A DNA stretch of 64,000 nucleotides from Actinomadura_C alba (GCF_039530285.1 NZ_BAAAOK010000011.1:434001-498000); one strand, 5' to 3'; shown: positions 35,399 through 44,700, counted from the first letter of the stretch. Program-made: numbers and translations. Notes: a model not told the origin generated them from the letters alone.

Positions 35399-36526
35399 TC
35401 AGGTCTGGGGGGCCGGCAGGAACAGCCGGCCCGTCAGTGCCCCGCGCACAGTGTTCGCGGTCGCGGTCGCCCAGGCGGTGACCAGGAACAGGTACAGGCC
35501 CACGGCGAGGACGGTCAGAGCGCCGAGGCCGGTCCGCCCGGCCAGCGCGGCCGCTCCGGTGACGCAGGTCCCCACCGGGAACGTGTAGGCCCACCACGTC
35601 ATCGCGAACGGCATCCCCCGGCGCAGCGCCCGTACGTTGGCCGTCGCGGCGATCGCCAGCCACAGCATCGCGAACCCCATGACGGGGACGCCGTAGAGCA
35701 CTGCGAACGCACGCATCGCGGCGGCGTAGCGCGGTGCCGCCGCGCCGGCCGCGTCGGCGAGCTGGCTCACCGCGGTGGTGGACTGGCCAAGCGGGCCCAG
35801 TACGAGGAACAGCGTGGGGGTCAGGGTGATCGGCCGGAGCTTGTCGTGGACGAGCCGGGTCCAGATGCCCGGGAGGAACACCAGCGTGCCGAGCAGGCTG
35901 ATCCCGAACATGGCGTAACAGGCGTACAGCATGCTCGCCCGCGCCTCACCGGCCGGGAGGTGCGGCACCAGGGCCGGGCCGAGCGCCGCGGCGACCATGG
36001 GCGCCACGACCGGCAGCAGCCAGGTGGGGTCGGCCGTGCCCGGTCTCACCTCGTACCGGACGATGAACAGGTACGGCAGAGCGCACACGACGGCCAAGGC
36101 ATAGATCGTCCCGATGCCCCACAGCGCCATGTCCACCGCCACGGCCGCCCTCAGGCCGATGACGTCCCGCCCCACGGCGAGGGTGGCGTAGCCGACGGCG
36201 AGCAGCGCCATCGGCGGGCAGCCGTAGAACACCGCCATGCCCGGCCGGTCCAGCAACTGGGCCCGGGCCACCGCCCGATGCCTCAGCAGGTGAACGGCGC
36301 GGGCCGTCATGATCGTGAGCAGCAGCGCCGCCGACAGCCCCCACACGACGATCGCGAAACCGCGCTGGCCGGGGACCGAGACCGGCAGCGCGACGGCCCC
36401 GCCGGACACGATCGCCGTGCCCATCACCGCGGCGTACCAGTTCGGGCCGAGGTGCCGGAACAACTCGGCACGGCGTTCCGGCGCGGCGAGCGGAGTTCCG
36501 ATGGCGGGGGGGCTGGTCGTGATCAT
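35399..36526 (-). CDS. TDT-family transporter (TehA/Mae1/Ssu1-like)
   Basis: 375 residues with about ten hydrophobic spans and the TDT opening LGPNWYAAVMGTAIVSGG. The family includes tellurite/dicarboxylate (TehA, Mae1) and sulfite (Ssu1) transporters and plant SLAC1 channels. Convergent with the cysteine dioxygenase gene (10 nt apart) and divergent from a LysR gene, which probably controls it. Sulfite export would make sense downstream of thiol oxidation, but this is inference from neighbours. The ribosome site (AGAGGG) is almost adjacent to the ATG, so a slightly later start is possible. Confidence 0.82.
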   Translation of the reverse strand: MITTSPPAIGTPLAAPERRAELFRHLGPNWYAAVMGTAIVSGGAVALPVSVPGQRGFAIVVWGLSAALLLTIMTARAVHLLRHRAVARAQLLDRPGMAVFYGCPPMALLAVGYATLAVGRDVIGLRAAVAVDMALWGIGTIYALAVVCALPYLFIVRYEVRPGTADPTWLLPVVAPMVAAALGPALVPHLPAGEARASMLYACYAMFGISLLGTLVFLPGIWTRLVHDKLRPITLTPTLFLVLGPLGQSTTAVSQLADAAGAAAPRYAAAMRAFAVLYGVPVMGFAMLWLAIAATANVRALRRGMPFAMTWWAYTFPVGTCVTGAAALAGRTGLGALTVLAVGLYLFLVTAWATATANTVRGALTGRLFLPAPQT

Positions 36527-36582
36527 CCCTCTAATGTGGGTGCCGCTCGGCCGGGTCGGTAGAGGTCACCGCCCTATGGGAG

Positions 36583-36599
36583 CATAAGTCCCCCTTATG
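36583..36599. promoter_or_regulatory. Palindrome between transporter and LysR gene: candidate LysR box
   Basis: CATAAG-TCCCC-CTTATG is a perfect inverted repeat 23 nt before the LysR start and 57 nt before the divergent transporter start. It fits the ATAAG/CTTAT style of LysR binding sites. Confidence 0.6.
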
Positions 36600-36621
36600 G
36601 GCCGCCCCTTACACTGCGTGA

Positions 36622-37548
36622 ATGCGCCTTTCGCACCGCGTTCCCGAACTGGGCGCCCTGGAGCTGCTGCTGGCCGTCGTACGGCTGGGCAGCGTCGGCC
36701 GGGCGGCCGCCGAGCTCGGCGTCTCGCAGCCCGCCGCCAGCACCCGGATCAGGTCGATGGAACGGCAGATCGGCATGGCGCTGCTGGACCGCTCACCGAG
36801 CGGATCCCGGCCGACCGAGGCCGGGGCCCTGGTCGCCGAGTGGGCGCTGCAGGTGATCGAGGCGGCGCGGGCCCTGGACGCCGGGCTCGGAGCGCTGCGC
36901 GAGCACCGCGACGGGCGGCTGCGCGTCGTGGCCAGCCTCACCGTGGCCGAGTACCTCATGCCGGGCTGGCTGCTCGCCCTGCACGAGGCCCGCCCCGGGA
37001 CGGCGGTGACCCTGCGGGTCGCCAACTCAGCGACCGTCGCCGAACAGGTCCTCGCCGGGCAGGCCGACCTCGGCTTCGTCGAGGGGGCGACGGCGCCCAC
37101 GGGGCTCGGCTGCGCGGTCATCGCGACCGACCGCCTGCTCGTGGCGGTGGCCCCCCGCCACCCGTGGGCCCGGCGGCGCGGCGAAGTGACCGCGCGCGAA
37201 CTGGCCGCGACCCCGCTCATCCTGCGGGAGCAGGGGTCGGGTACCCGCGAGGTGCTCGATCAGGCCCTGTCCGAGTACGGGGGGACGGCCAAACCGCTAC
37301 TCGAACTGGCGTCGACCACCGCGCTGAAGGCGGCGGCCGCGTCGGGCGCCGGCCCGGTGGTCGTGAGCGAACTCGCCGTCGCCGACGAGGTGACGACCGG
37401 CCGGCTCGTTGCCGTGCCCGTCGCCGGCCTGGACCTGCGGCGCCCGCTCCGGGCGGTCTGGCCCACCGGTCAGCGCCCCGCCGGCCCCGCGCGCCACCTG
37501 CTCTCGCTCACGCGCCAGCCGTCACCCGGACCGGCCGCCGGCGGCTAG
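36622..37548 (+). CDS. LysR-family regulator
   Basis: 308 residues. N-terminal winged helix (LELLLAVVRLGSVGRAAAELGVSQPAASTRIRSMERQIG, residues about 13-48) and a type 2 periplasmic-binding effector domain (LRVVASLTVAEYLMPGWL, DLGFVEG, ILREQGSGTREVLDQ). It is divergent from the TDT transporter with a shared palindrome, the standard arrangement for a LysR activator and its target. Regulators with this effector-domain opening are often linked to inorganic sulfur or nitrogen control, which is only suggestive. Confidence 0.9.
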   Translation: MRLSHRVPELGALELLLAVVRLGSVGRAAAELGVSQPAASTRIRSMERQIGMALLDRSPSGSRPTEAGALVAEWALQVIEAARALDAGLGALREHRDGRLRVVASLTVAEYLMPGWLLALHEARPGTAVTLRVANSATVAEQVLAGQADLGFVEGATAPTGLGCAVIATDRLLVAVAPRHPWARRRGEVTARELAATPLILREQGSGTREVLDQALSEYGGTAKPLLELASTTALKAAAASGAGPVVVSELAVADEVTTGRLVAVPVAGLDLRRPLRAVWPTGQRPAGPARHLLSLTRQPSPGPAAGG

Positions 37549-37652
37549 AACCGCGTTCGGTGTCGGCGAAAGCACGACTCGGGTGCCCGCCCGTGGTGCG
37601 TACGCCGACACTCGGTGAGCCGCCGGTGCGTCCGGTGCGGAGACCGGGGCGG

Positions 37653-37868
37653 TCAGCAGCGCTGGCGTTTCCAGACCGCGATGCACTCCGCGCAGGTGTC
37701 CAGCGGGGGGATGGACGCGTACTCCCCCCGGACGATCATGAGGGCACCACAGTAGGCGATGACCACCGTGCCGACGGGCCGCGCCGGCGGCGCATAGCCG
37801 TGTATCACGTCCGCCGGTGGCGTTCGCGTCACGAGGACCGGCCGATAAGCCGCGATCTGCGACGTCAC
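37653..37868 (-). CDS. Small Cys-rich protein, possible zinc-ribbon
   Basis: 71 residues if read from GTG 37868. It has one Cys in YCGALMI, then CAEC and a terminal Cys, with a His upstream (VIHGY); the CG...CxxC spacing is common among short actinobacterial zinc-ribbon-like proteins. No strong ribosome site. Family and function not recognised. It may be a real gene because the frame has normal codon bias and the metal-site pattern. Confidence 0.5.
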   Translation of the reverse strand: MTSQIAAYRPVLVTRTPPADVIHGYAPPARPVGTVVIAYCGALMIVRGEYASIPPLDTCAECIAVWKRQRC

Positions 37869-37970
37869 ATTTCTACCGTACGTCGCCACCGGTTCCGCGC
37901 GCCCCACGGAGCCGGAGATCACAACGGCCCGTGGGCGGCGGGAGCGCCTACTCCCTCATCGCCCGCCCGG

Positions 37971-39137
37971 TCAGGAGGGGACTCGCGGCCCCGGGCCGCC
38001 GACGAGCTCGCCAGAGGGCTCCACCGGCTCGGCCGCCGGTCGCGGAGCCGGGACGGGCTTGGGGAAGTCGATCTCACGTGCGCGGGCCAGGGCGGCGCGC
38101 AGCCGGTCCCGCAGCCAGGCGGCGGCGGGCCGCTCCACCAGGCGATGGATCACGTACGCGAGGAGCAGCGAAGCGGCCATGACCACGGCGAGCGCCGCCC
38201 AGCGGTTCATCCCCGGGTAGATCCAGTCCAGGACCGGCAGCGCGATCTGGGAGTGCGTCAGGTAGAGCGGGTAGGTGAGGGCGCCGAGCACGGTGAGGCC
38301 GCGCCAGCTCAGCCAGCTCAGCTTCCGGATGGCGACCAGGGCCATGATGGCGAAGATGCCGGTGATGACGGCGGCAACGGCGCCGTCGGTCACCCCGGTG
38401 AAGACGTTGCCGGCTCGCCAGGCGCCCCAGTGCAGCGCCATCAGCCAGCTCACTCCGACGAAACCCCACAGCAGCAGGGTGGACCCGAAGCGGTAGATGA
38501 GGAAGAGGGCCATGCCCGCGACGAAGTAGGCGTTCCACGTCGGGATGACGAGGACCTGCAGCAGCTTGCTCTCGCCCTCGTCGGCGTAGAGGCCGAGGAA
38601 CAGCCAGGCGGTCATGAACATGATGCAGCGGCGGTAGGTGAGCCCCACGGCCGCCAGCAGCGCGATGAGCACGTAGAAGTGCAGTTCGACCCAGAGGGTC
38701 CAGAAGACCGCGTCGACGTTGCCGGTGCCGAGACCGCCCTGCAGCATGGTGAGGTTGGGCAGGACCAGACCCGGTTTTCCCTTCCCGAGCCCCGTCGCCA
38801 GGTAGATCACCAGACCCAGCAGGACCGCGGCCCAGTACGCCGGCATCAGGCGGACGATCCGTGAGACGCCGAACTCCCCCGCCGTCCGGCCCCAGACGCT
38901 CATCAGGATGACGAACCCCGAGATCACGAAGAACAGGTCGACGCCCAGGTAGCCGTACCGGGTCACCTCGCCGAGGAGGGGGAAGATGTCACGCGACGGG
39001 TCCGGCCACGCGCCTCCACCCCCGAACCCGGTGAAGTGAAACAGCAGGACGGCTAGCGCCGCGGCGAACCGCAGCAGGTCCAGTTCCCTCATACGTTCCA
39101 TCCGCACCGGGGAACCCTGGCGTTCCGGTGTGTCCAT
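37971..39137 (-). CDS. Acyltransferase-3 family membrane protein
   Basis: About 388 residues with ten or so hydrophobic spans. The opening RELDLLRFAAALAVLLFHF carries the conserved Arg and the active His of the family, followed by LFFVISGFVI. Members transfer acetyl or other acyl groups to cell-surface carbohydrates or lipids. Start unclear: ATG 39137, 39101 or 39092 all lack a good ribosome site, and 39101 gives the most family-like start. It is divergent from an SGNH lipoprotein that could be its partner, since SGNH domains are fused to or act with such acyltransferases. Confidence 0.87.
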   Translation of the reverse strand: MDTPERQGSPVRMERMRELDLLRFAAALAVLLFHFTGFGGGGAWPDPSRDIFPLLGEVTRYGYLGVDLFFVISGFVILMSVWGRTAGEFGVSRIVRLMPAYWAAVLLGLVIYLATGLGKGKPGLVLPNLTMLQGGLGTGNVDAVFWTLWVELHFYVLIALLAAVGLTYRRCIMFMTAWLFLGLYADEGESKLLQVLVIPTWNAYFVAGMALFLIYRFGSTLLLWGFVGVSWLMALHWGAWRAGNVFTGVTDGAVAAVITGIFAIMALVAIRKLSWLSWRGLTVLGALTYPLYLTHSQIALPVLDWIYPGMNRWAALAVVMAASLLLAYVIHRLVERPAAAWLRDRLRAALARAREIDFPKPVPAPRPAAEPVEPSGELVGGPGPRVPS

Positions 39138-39242
39138 CCGGCCACGGTGCCATGACGTGCGGGTAAACGCCACGCGTACGAAAACCGTGATCGGATTAGT
39201 CGGTAGGATTCGGCCCGTACCTGGGGAATCGGTGGTCCGTTG

Positions 39243-39980
39243 ATGACATTCGGGGTCAGGCTTCGTGCTGCGCTGCTCTCCTTGCCGGCCACGATGACCC
39301 TCGCCGCCTGCAGCATCTCCAACGCCGCCTCGGACGACCGGCCCACGCCCCGGCCGTCGACGCCGGCCCGTACGTCGGTCGTCATGTTCCTCGGCGACAG
39401 CTACACGGCGGGCGGGCGGGAGAGCCCGCCCGCCCGCACCTACGCCGCCGACACCGCGCGGCTGCTCCGCTGGCAGGTCATCGTCGGGGGCCGGGGCGGC
39501 ACCGGGTTCGCGACCCCCGGGAGCAAGCGGGAGCCGTTCGCGGCCCTGTTCGAGCGGCAGCTCTCATGGCGACCGCCCCCGGACATGCTGATCGTGTCCG
39601 GGGGGCACAACGACCGGAACAGACCCCCGGCGCAGGTCGGCACCGCCGCCCGGGATCTGCTCTTCCGGGTCAAGGCGCGCTGGCCGGGCACCCACCTGGT
39701 GCTGCTGGGCCCGATGTGGGGCACCGGCACACCCGAACCCTCCGTGCTGCGCATCCGCGACGCGCTCGAGGGCGTGGCCCACGAGGTCGGCATCCCCTTC
39801 ATCGATCCGCTCCGCGAGCAGTGGATCACCGGCGACCTCCGCGACGGCACCGGCAACGCGCCCCACTACATCTTGCGCGACCGGGTCCACCCGACGCCTG
39901 CGGGCCACCGTTACATCGCCACACGCCTCGCCGCCGACCTCGAGAGGCTCGACCTCGCTCATCCCGTGCGCCGCCCCTGA
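39243..39980 (+). CDS. SGNH/GDSL-hydrolase lipoprotein
   Basis: 245 residues from ATG 39243 (an in-frame TTG is one codon earlier). A lipoprotein signal ends LAAC (Cys about residue 23). The hydrolase has GDSYTAGG (Ser nucleophile), a conserved Gly in VGGRGGTG, Asn in GGHND and the DRVHPTPAGH dyad, so it should be active on ester bonds at the outer membrane face. Divergent from the acyltransferase-3 gene, and convergent with egtD at 12 nt. Confidence 0.88.
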   Translation: MTFGVRLRAALLSLPATMTLAACSISNAASDDRPTPRPSTPARTSVVMFLGDSYTAGGRESPPARTYAADTARLLRWQVIVGGRGGTGFATPGSKREPFAALFERQLSWRPPPDMLIVSGGHNDRNRPPAQVGTAARDLLFRVKARWPGTHLVLLGPMWGTGTPEPSVLRIRDALEGVAHEVGIPFIDPLREQWITGDLRDGTGNAPHYILRDRVHPTPAGHRYIATRLAADLERLDLAHPVRRP

Positions 39981-39992
39981 CCTGCGGGCGCG

Positions 39993-40946
39993 TCAGGCCG
40001 CGGGGCCGGCCAGGACGAGGGCGAAGTCTCCCGCCGCGTCGGTCCAGCACCGGTCGAGGGTGAGCGCGGCCGCTCCCAGCTCGGCCCGTAGCCGCTCCTC
40101 GCGGAACTTCGAAGAGATCTCGGTGCGCATCTCCTCTCCCTCGGCGAACCGGACCGTGAGGTCGAGCGCCTCGATCCGTACGGTCTGGTCGGCGGCCGAG
40201 CGCAGGCGCATCTCGACCCACTCGTTCTGCGCGTCCCAGACGGCGACGTGTTCGTAGGCCTCCGCGACGAAGTCGCCGCCGAGCCTGCTGTTGATCACGC
40301 GGAGAACGTTGCGGTTGAACTCTGCCGTGACCCCGAACGAGTCGTCGTAGGCCCGGACCAGCCGGTCCTCCTCCTTGATCAGGTCCGCGCCGAACAGCAG
40401 CGTGTCGCCGGGCGCCATCGTCTCGCGCAGCCCCTGCAGGAAGTGGATCCGCTGCGCGGGGAGCATGTTGCCGATCGTGCCGCCGAGGAAGGCGATGAGC
40501 CTCTTGCCCCCGGTCGGCAGCAGGTCCAGGTGCTGTTCGTAGTCGGCCACCACCGCCCGTACGGTGAGCGCCGGGTAGTCGTGCGCGATCTGATCCGCCG
40601 CCGCGATGAGGAAGTCACCGCTCACGTCGACGGGCACGTAGTCGCTGAGCGTGCCCCCGAGCGCGTCGAGCAGGATCCGGGTCTTCTCCCCCGAACCCGC
40701 GCCCAGCTCGAGAAGGGTGTCCACGCGCGTCGCGATGGCGATCTCGGGGGCGCGTTCGGCGAGGATGGCGCGCTCGGCCCGGGTCGGGTAGTACTCCGGC
40801 AGCCGGGTGATGTCCTCGAACAGGGCACTCCCCCGCTCGTCGTAGAACCACTTGGCGGGAAGTGTCTTCGGCTCACCGGTCAGCCCATCCATCACGTCCT
40901 GCCGCAGGGCCTTCTCAAGGTCGTCGGCGGTCAGAAAACGATCCAT
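39993..40946 (-). CDS. egtD: L-histidine N-alpha-methyltransferase EgtD
   Basis: Trimethylates histidine to hercynine with S-adenosylmethionine. 317 residues from ATG 40946 (GGAG nine bases upstream). SAM-binding LLELGAGSGEKTRILL, histidine-binding YYPTRAERAIL, AFLGGTIGNML and FNRNVLRVINSRL match the family. Last gene of egtA-egtB-egtC-egtD; an 82-nt gap separates it from egtC. The pyridoxal-phosphate lyase gene egtE is not in the window, as in many actinobacteria where it lies elsewhere. Confidence 0.95.
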   Translation of the reverse strand: MDRFLTADDLEKALRQDVMDGLTGEPKTLPAKWFYDERGSALFEDITRLPEYYPTRAERAILAERAPEIAIATRVDTLLELGAGSGEKTRILLDALGGTLSDYVPVDVSGDFLIAAADQIAHDYPALTVRAVVADYEQHLDLLPTGGKRLIAFLGGTIGNMLPAQRIHFLQGLRETMAPGDTLLFGADLIKEEDRLVRAYDDSFGVTAEFNRNVLRVINSRLGGDFVAEAYEHVAVWDAQNEWVEMRLRSAADQTVRIEALDLTVRFAEGEEMRTEISSKFREERLRAELGAAALTLDRCWTDAAGDFALVLAGPAA

Positions 40947-41029
40947 CGGACATTTCTCCTTTGAGCGTGTGGTGAGCTGCGGAAGCAGCCGCGGTCGAGC
41001 CGCGGCTTCGCGAGAGTCCGGATCGGGCC

Positions 41030-41794
41030 TCACAGTGGCCGGATCCGTACGCCGGAGGCATCGGCCACTATCAGCGACCGATCCGGCAGCCTTTCCCATT
41101 CCGGGTCGTCGTCGTAGGGTTCGGACGCGATCACAACCTCCTGGTCGGTGGAACGGACGAATAGCGAGTCGCCCCAGGTCGTGGCGGCGAGCGTGGAGCC
41201 GTCGGCGGCCAGCACGTTGTAGCGGCCGGGGGCCAGCCCGGAGACGGCGACGACGGCGTCCGCCAGTCCCTCGCCGAGCGGCCGCCCCGCCCGCCAGCGC
41301 CGTACGGTCAGCGCGAACAGCAGCGCCGAGTCGACGGGGGCGCGGGCGTCCGGCATTCCGGCGAGATCACCCGCGAGCTCGCGCAGCTTGGTCTCCACCC
41401 CGGCGAAGCCCTCGATGACCCCGTTGTGGCTGAACAGCCTGCCGTCGGCGCGGAACGGCTGAGCGCAGGACTCGTCGACAGGGAAGCCGACCGTCGCCGA
41501 CCGGATGGCCGCGACGACGCACGACGACTCGATCACCTCCGCCACCTCGTGGAAGGAGACGTCGGTCCAGATCGGCTGAGCGCGGCGGAACCGTCGCACC
41601 CGGTCGCCGTCGGGTGGCCGGCCTTCGCCGCGCGGGGGCGCGGCGAACCAGCCGACCCCGAAACCGTCGGCGTTCATCGTGTTGTGGAGGTTGTGCAGAG
41701 GGGCGTACGACTGGTGCTCGAGGGAGTGCGGCGGCGCGCACATCAACTCGTGCAACGTCCGGGGCGGCCCGAGGTAGCCGAGGTGGCGGCACAT
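41030..41794 (-). CDS. egtC: Gamma-glutamyl hercynylcysteine sulfoxide amidohydrolase EgtC
   Basis: Class II glutamine amidotransferase-like enzyme that removes glutamate from gamma-glutamyl hercynylcysteine sulfoxide. It starts MCRHLGY, leaving Cys2 as the N-terminal nucleophile. Family motifs: NADGFGVGWF, FSHNGVIEGF and SALLFAL. 254 residues. Its ATG shares a base with the egtB TGA (TGATG), so the two are coupled. Confidence 0.95.
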   Translation of the reverse strand: MCRHLGYLGPPRTLHELMCAPPHSLEHQSYAPLHNLHNTMNADGFGVGWFAAPPRGEGRPPDGDRVRRFRRAQPIWTDVSFHEVAEVIESSCVVAAIRSATVGFPVDESCAQPFRADGRLFSHNGVIEGFAGVETKLRELAGDLAGMPDARAPVDSALLFALTVRRWRAGRPLGEGLADAVVAVSGLAPGRYNVLAADGSTLAATTWGDSLFVRSTDQEVVIASEPYDDDPEWERLPDRSLIVADASGVRIRPL

Positions 41795-43212
41795 CAGCCG
41801 GCCTCCGGCCGGGTGATCCGGTGACCGGCGCCGGCGCCGGGCGGAAGGTCGCCGCCCACCGAGCGGGCGCAGCGGAAGCCCGCGAAGATCTGCCGGCGGA
41901 TCGGATGGTCCCAGTTGCGGAAGGTGCTCCTGCCGACGCTCGGGTGCGTGGCCCATGAGCCGCCGCGCAGCACCTTGTAGCCGCCGTCGTGCGGCCCGGT
42001 GGCGCCGGTGAAGAAGACCTCGGAGTACTCCCGGTACGGGAACGACCGGAACCCCGGGTAGCCGCGGAAGTCCGAGGAGGTCCACTCCCACACGTCGCCG
42101 AGCAGTTGCCGTACGCCCTGCGGCGACGCGCCCTCGGGGTGCGAGCCGACCGGCGAGGGGCGCAGAAGGCGCTGGGCGAGGTTGGCGCGGGAGGCGTCCG
42201 GCGGCTCGTCTCCCCACGGGTGCCGGCGGGACCGGCCGGTGGCCGGGTCCCAGCGGGCCGCCTTCTCCCACTCGGCCTCCGTCGGCAGCCGCTTGCCCGC
42301 CCATCGGGCGTACGCGTCCGCCTCGTACCAGCACACGTGCTGCACCGGCTCGTCGAGCGGAACCGGCTCGATCCGGCCGAAGCGGCGCCGCAGCCACTGG
42401 CCGCCCTCGCGGAACCAGAAGCCGGGGGCGCGGCGGCCGGTGCGGCGACGCCAGTCCCAGCCGTCGGGGTGCCACCAGCGCTCGTCGTCGTAGCCGCCCG
42501 CCGCCATGAAGGCCAGATGGTCGGCGCACGACACCGGCGTGGCGTCGATGAAGTAGGCGGGCAGGTCCACGATGTGCCCCGGGCGCTCGTTGTCGAGCGC
42601 CCACGGGTCGTCCGAGGTGCCCATCTCGAACGGCCCCGCCTTGATCAGCACCTCCCCGCCGCCCGCACCGGGCCACGACTCACACTCTGGTTCCGCGGCC
42701 TCGGGTGGGTCGAGAAGCACGGGAGCGGCCTTGCGGAGCTGGTGGGTGGCGAGCATGGTCTCGTCGTGCTGGTGCTCGTGCTGTACGACCATGCCGTAGA
42801 CGAATCCGCCGGCGGTCAGCGGATCGTCCGGCCGGAACCGTACGGTCGCCAGCGAGTCCAGCACCTTGTCGCGGACGGTCGCGATGTAGTCGCGGGCCTC
42901 GCGGGGCGCCAGCAGCGGCAGGGTCGGGCGCTCGGCCCGGGGGTGTTCGAACGCGTCGTACAGGCTGTCGATCTCCGGCCGCATCGGCTCGACTCCCGTC
43001 ACGGCACGCAGGAGCCACAGCTCCTCGTAGTTGCCCACGTGCGCGAGGTCCCAGACGAACGGGGACATCAGCGGGGACACCTGGGCTGTCAGTTCGGCGT
43101 CGTCCAGCGACCGGACCGTCAGGCCGAAGCTGCGGTCGCGGACGGCGAGGAGTTCGGCGGCGATCAGCTCCTTGAGCGTGTCCTCATCGGGTTGCCGGGT
43201 GGTCGGCGGCAC
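41794..43212 (-). CDS. egtB: Hercynine oxygenase (sulfoxide synthase) EgtB
   Basis: Iron enzyme that joins gamma-glutamylcysteine to hercynine with O2. 472 residues from GTG 43212 (AGGAGG seven bases upstream). The N-terminal DinB-like half has the three-His iron site, His58 in DLAHVGNYEELW and His145/His149 in QHEHQHDETML. The C-terminal FGE-sulfatase half has PVSCADHLAFM, RLPTEAEWEKAARW and GDVWEWTSSDF. Its start lies 29 nt inside the 3' end of egtA, which explains part of the tight coupling. Confidence 0.95.
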   Translation of the reverse strand: MPPTTRQPDEDTLKELIAAELLAVRDRSFGLTVRSLDDAELTAQVSPLMSPFVWDLAHVGNYEELWLLRAVTGVEPMRPEIDSLYDAFEHPRAERPTLPLLAPREARDYIATVRDKVLDSLATVRFRPDDPLTAGGFVYGMVVQHEHQHDETMLATHQLRKAAPVLLDPPEAAEPECESWPGAGGGEVLIKAGPFEMGTSDDPWALDNERPGHIVDLPAYFIDATPVSCADHLAFMAAGGYDDERWWHPDGWDWRRRTGRRAPGFWFREGGQWLRRRFGRIEPVPLDEPVQHVCWYEADAYARWAGKRLPTEAEWEKAARWDPATGRSRRHPWGDEPPDASRANLAQRLLRPSPVGSHPEGASPQGVRQLLGDVWEWTSSDFRGYPGFRSFPYREYSEVFFTGATGPHDGGYKVLRGGSWATHPSVGRSTFRNWDHPIRRQIFAGFRCARSVGGDLPPGAGAGHRITRPEAG

Positions 43213-44473
43213 CGAAGGTCCTCCTCTGCGGTTGCGTTGAACGCGGGGACGTCGACGACCGGGACGTTGACGACGGGGAGGTCGACGACGGGGAGACGGT
43301 GAACGCGTCAGCGAGATCGAGGTCGTCGGCGGGGCAGCGCCCGCGCTCGACATAGCGCTCGGCGTACTCGACCACGATCGGCACGAGGGCGGCCGCGCCG
43401 AGGCGGGGAAGCGCCTCGATGGCGGCGGTGAAACAGCGCCGGGCCGCGGCGGCCAGCGCCGGGTCGGTCAGGGCATCCCCGACCGCCTCGCGCCAGCACC
43501 CTGCGATGGGCCGCGTCGCCTCCTCGGCGACCTCGGTAGCCCGCGGGTCGTCGAACAGTGCCGTCGCGACGGCCATCGGCACCGGCCAGTACGGGTCGGG
43601 CACGGCGTCGATCATCCGCAGCTCCAGCCAGCCGCGCGGGCGCACCGGCGGGAACAGCGTCGACAGGTGGTAGCTCAGATCCTGCTCGGTGGGCCCGCCG
43701 GTGGGGCCGCCCTCGGTGACCCACTCGCGAAAGCTCATGCCGGGGTCGCTGATCCAGTCACCGTCCGCGCCACGGATGAGCATGACCCGCGCGTCCAGGG
43801 CGTAGCGGCTCCACGCCTCGACCGGATCCGCTCCGGCCGGCACCGCCGTACGTCCCGCGTCGAGGCCGCTCCAGAGCGCCTGCCGCGTGGACCGCAGCCC
43901 GGTGCGGCGCCCGGCCCGCAGCGCCGAGTTGGCGAACGACGCCACCAGCACCGGCCCGAGAGAGTGCGCGAGGCGCCAGCGGCGCAGCGCGTCGTCGCGG
44001 TCCGCCCCGATGTCGAGACACACCTGCACCGACGCCGTGGTGCACATGGGGGCGAGGCCGGCCGCTCCGAAGTAGTCGCTCATGCACCGGTAGCGCGCGT
44101 CGGAGTTCTGCAGGAGCGGGCCCCGCAGCGGGTCGATGCCATGCCCGACGAGAACGACCCCGTGATCGGCCAGATGTGCCCGGATCAAAGAGAGATCGGC
44201 GGCCAGCGCCGAGTGCAGGGCACCGGGCCCGGGAAACGGCGCGGTGCTGAGCTCCAGCTGACCGCCGGGCTCATAGGTCACGCGGCTTCCGGCGGGCAGC
44301 GGCCCGGCCGCGTCCACAAGCGTGCGCAACCGGGCAAGGGGAACGTGGGCGCCCGGATCGGCGGAGTCGGCGACGAGCCACTCGGTCTCGGCTCCGACGG
44401 TGCCGGGCGGGCCGGTCTTGAAACAGACCCCGCTCACGTGCGCGTAGACATCATCAATGGTCAGCCGGGTCAC
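43184..44473 (-). CDS. egtA: Glutamate-cysteine ligase EgtA
   Basis: Makes gamma-glutamylcysteine for the pathway with ATP. 429 residues from GTG 44473 (GGGAGG seven bases upstream). GCS2-type motifs: VGAETEWLV, YEPGGQLELST, MCTTASVQVCLDIG and RGWLELRMIDA. Oddity: the last 35 or so residues are a Ser/Thr/Pro/Arg repeat (SPSSTSPSSTSRSSTSPR), encoded by GTCGACGAC-type repeats at about 43248-43300. The tail overlaps the egtB ribosome site and start, so it may be a by-product of that overlap. Confidence 0.93.
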   Translation of the reverse strand: MTRLTIDDVYAHVSGVCFKTGPPGTVGAETEWLVADSADPGAHVPLARLRTLVDAAGPLPAGSRVTYEPGGQLELSTAPFPGPGALHSALAADLSLIRAHLADHGVVLVGHGIDPLRGPLLQNSDARYRCMSDYFGAAGLAPMCTTASVQVCLDIGADRDDALRRWRLAHSLGPVLVASFANSALRAGRRTGLRSTRQALWSGLDAGRTAVPAGADPVEAWSRYALDARVMLIRGADGDWISDPGMSFREWVTEGGPTGGPTEQDLSYHLSTLFPPVRPRGWLELRMIDAVPDPYWPVPMAVATALFDDPRATEVAEEATRPIAGCWREAVGDALTDPALAAAARRCFTAAIEALPRLGAAALVPIVVEYAERYVERGRCPADDLDLADAFTVSPSSTSPSSTSRSSTSPRSTQPQRRTFGAADHPATR

Positions 44474-44700
44474 CGGGACCCTCCCTTCGACATGGGCCCC
44501 AGACCATTCCCAGCTGAACCGGATCAATAATCACATACCACCCAAATGGATTTCGGGTGTTGGCTGCCCCGACACCTTCAGTGACATAACGTGGCGTATG
44601 CGCATCAGAGGGTGACTGGATTACCGATATGTCCCAGCTTGCACTAGTGTCCCTTTCACCCTGGAATGTGACTGCGCGTCAGGCGATCTTGGAGGTCACG

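Noticed and set aside
36597..38864. A 755-residue open frame on the plus strand across LysR and the acyltransferase
   Set aside because: It is out of frame with LysR and antisense to the acyltransferase, with low-complexity composition.
39993..44473. egtE in the ergothioneine cluster
   Set aside because: No pyridoxal-phosphate C-S lyase lies beside egtABCD or elsewhere in the window.
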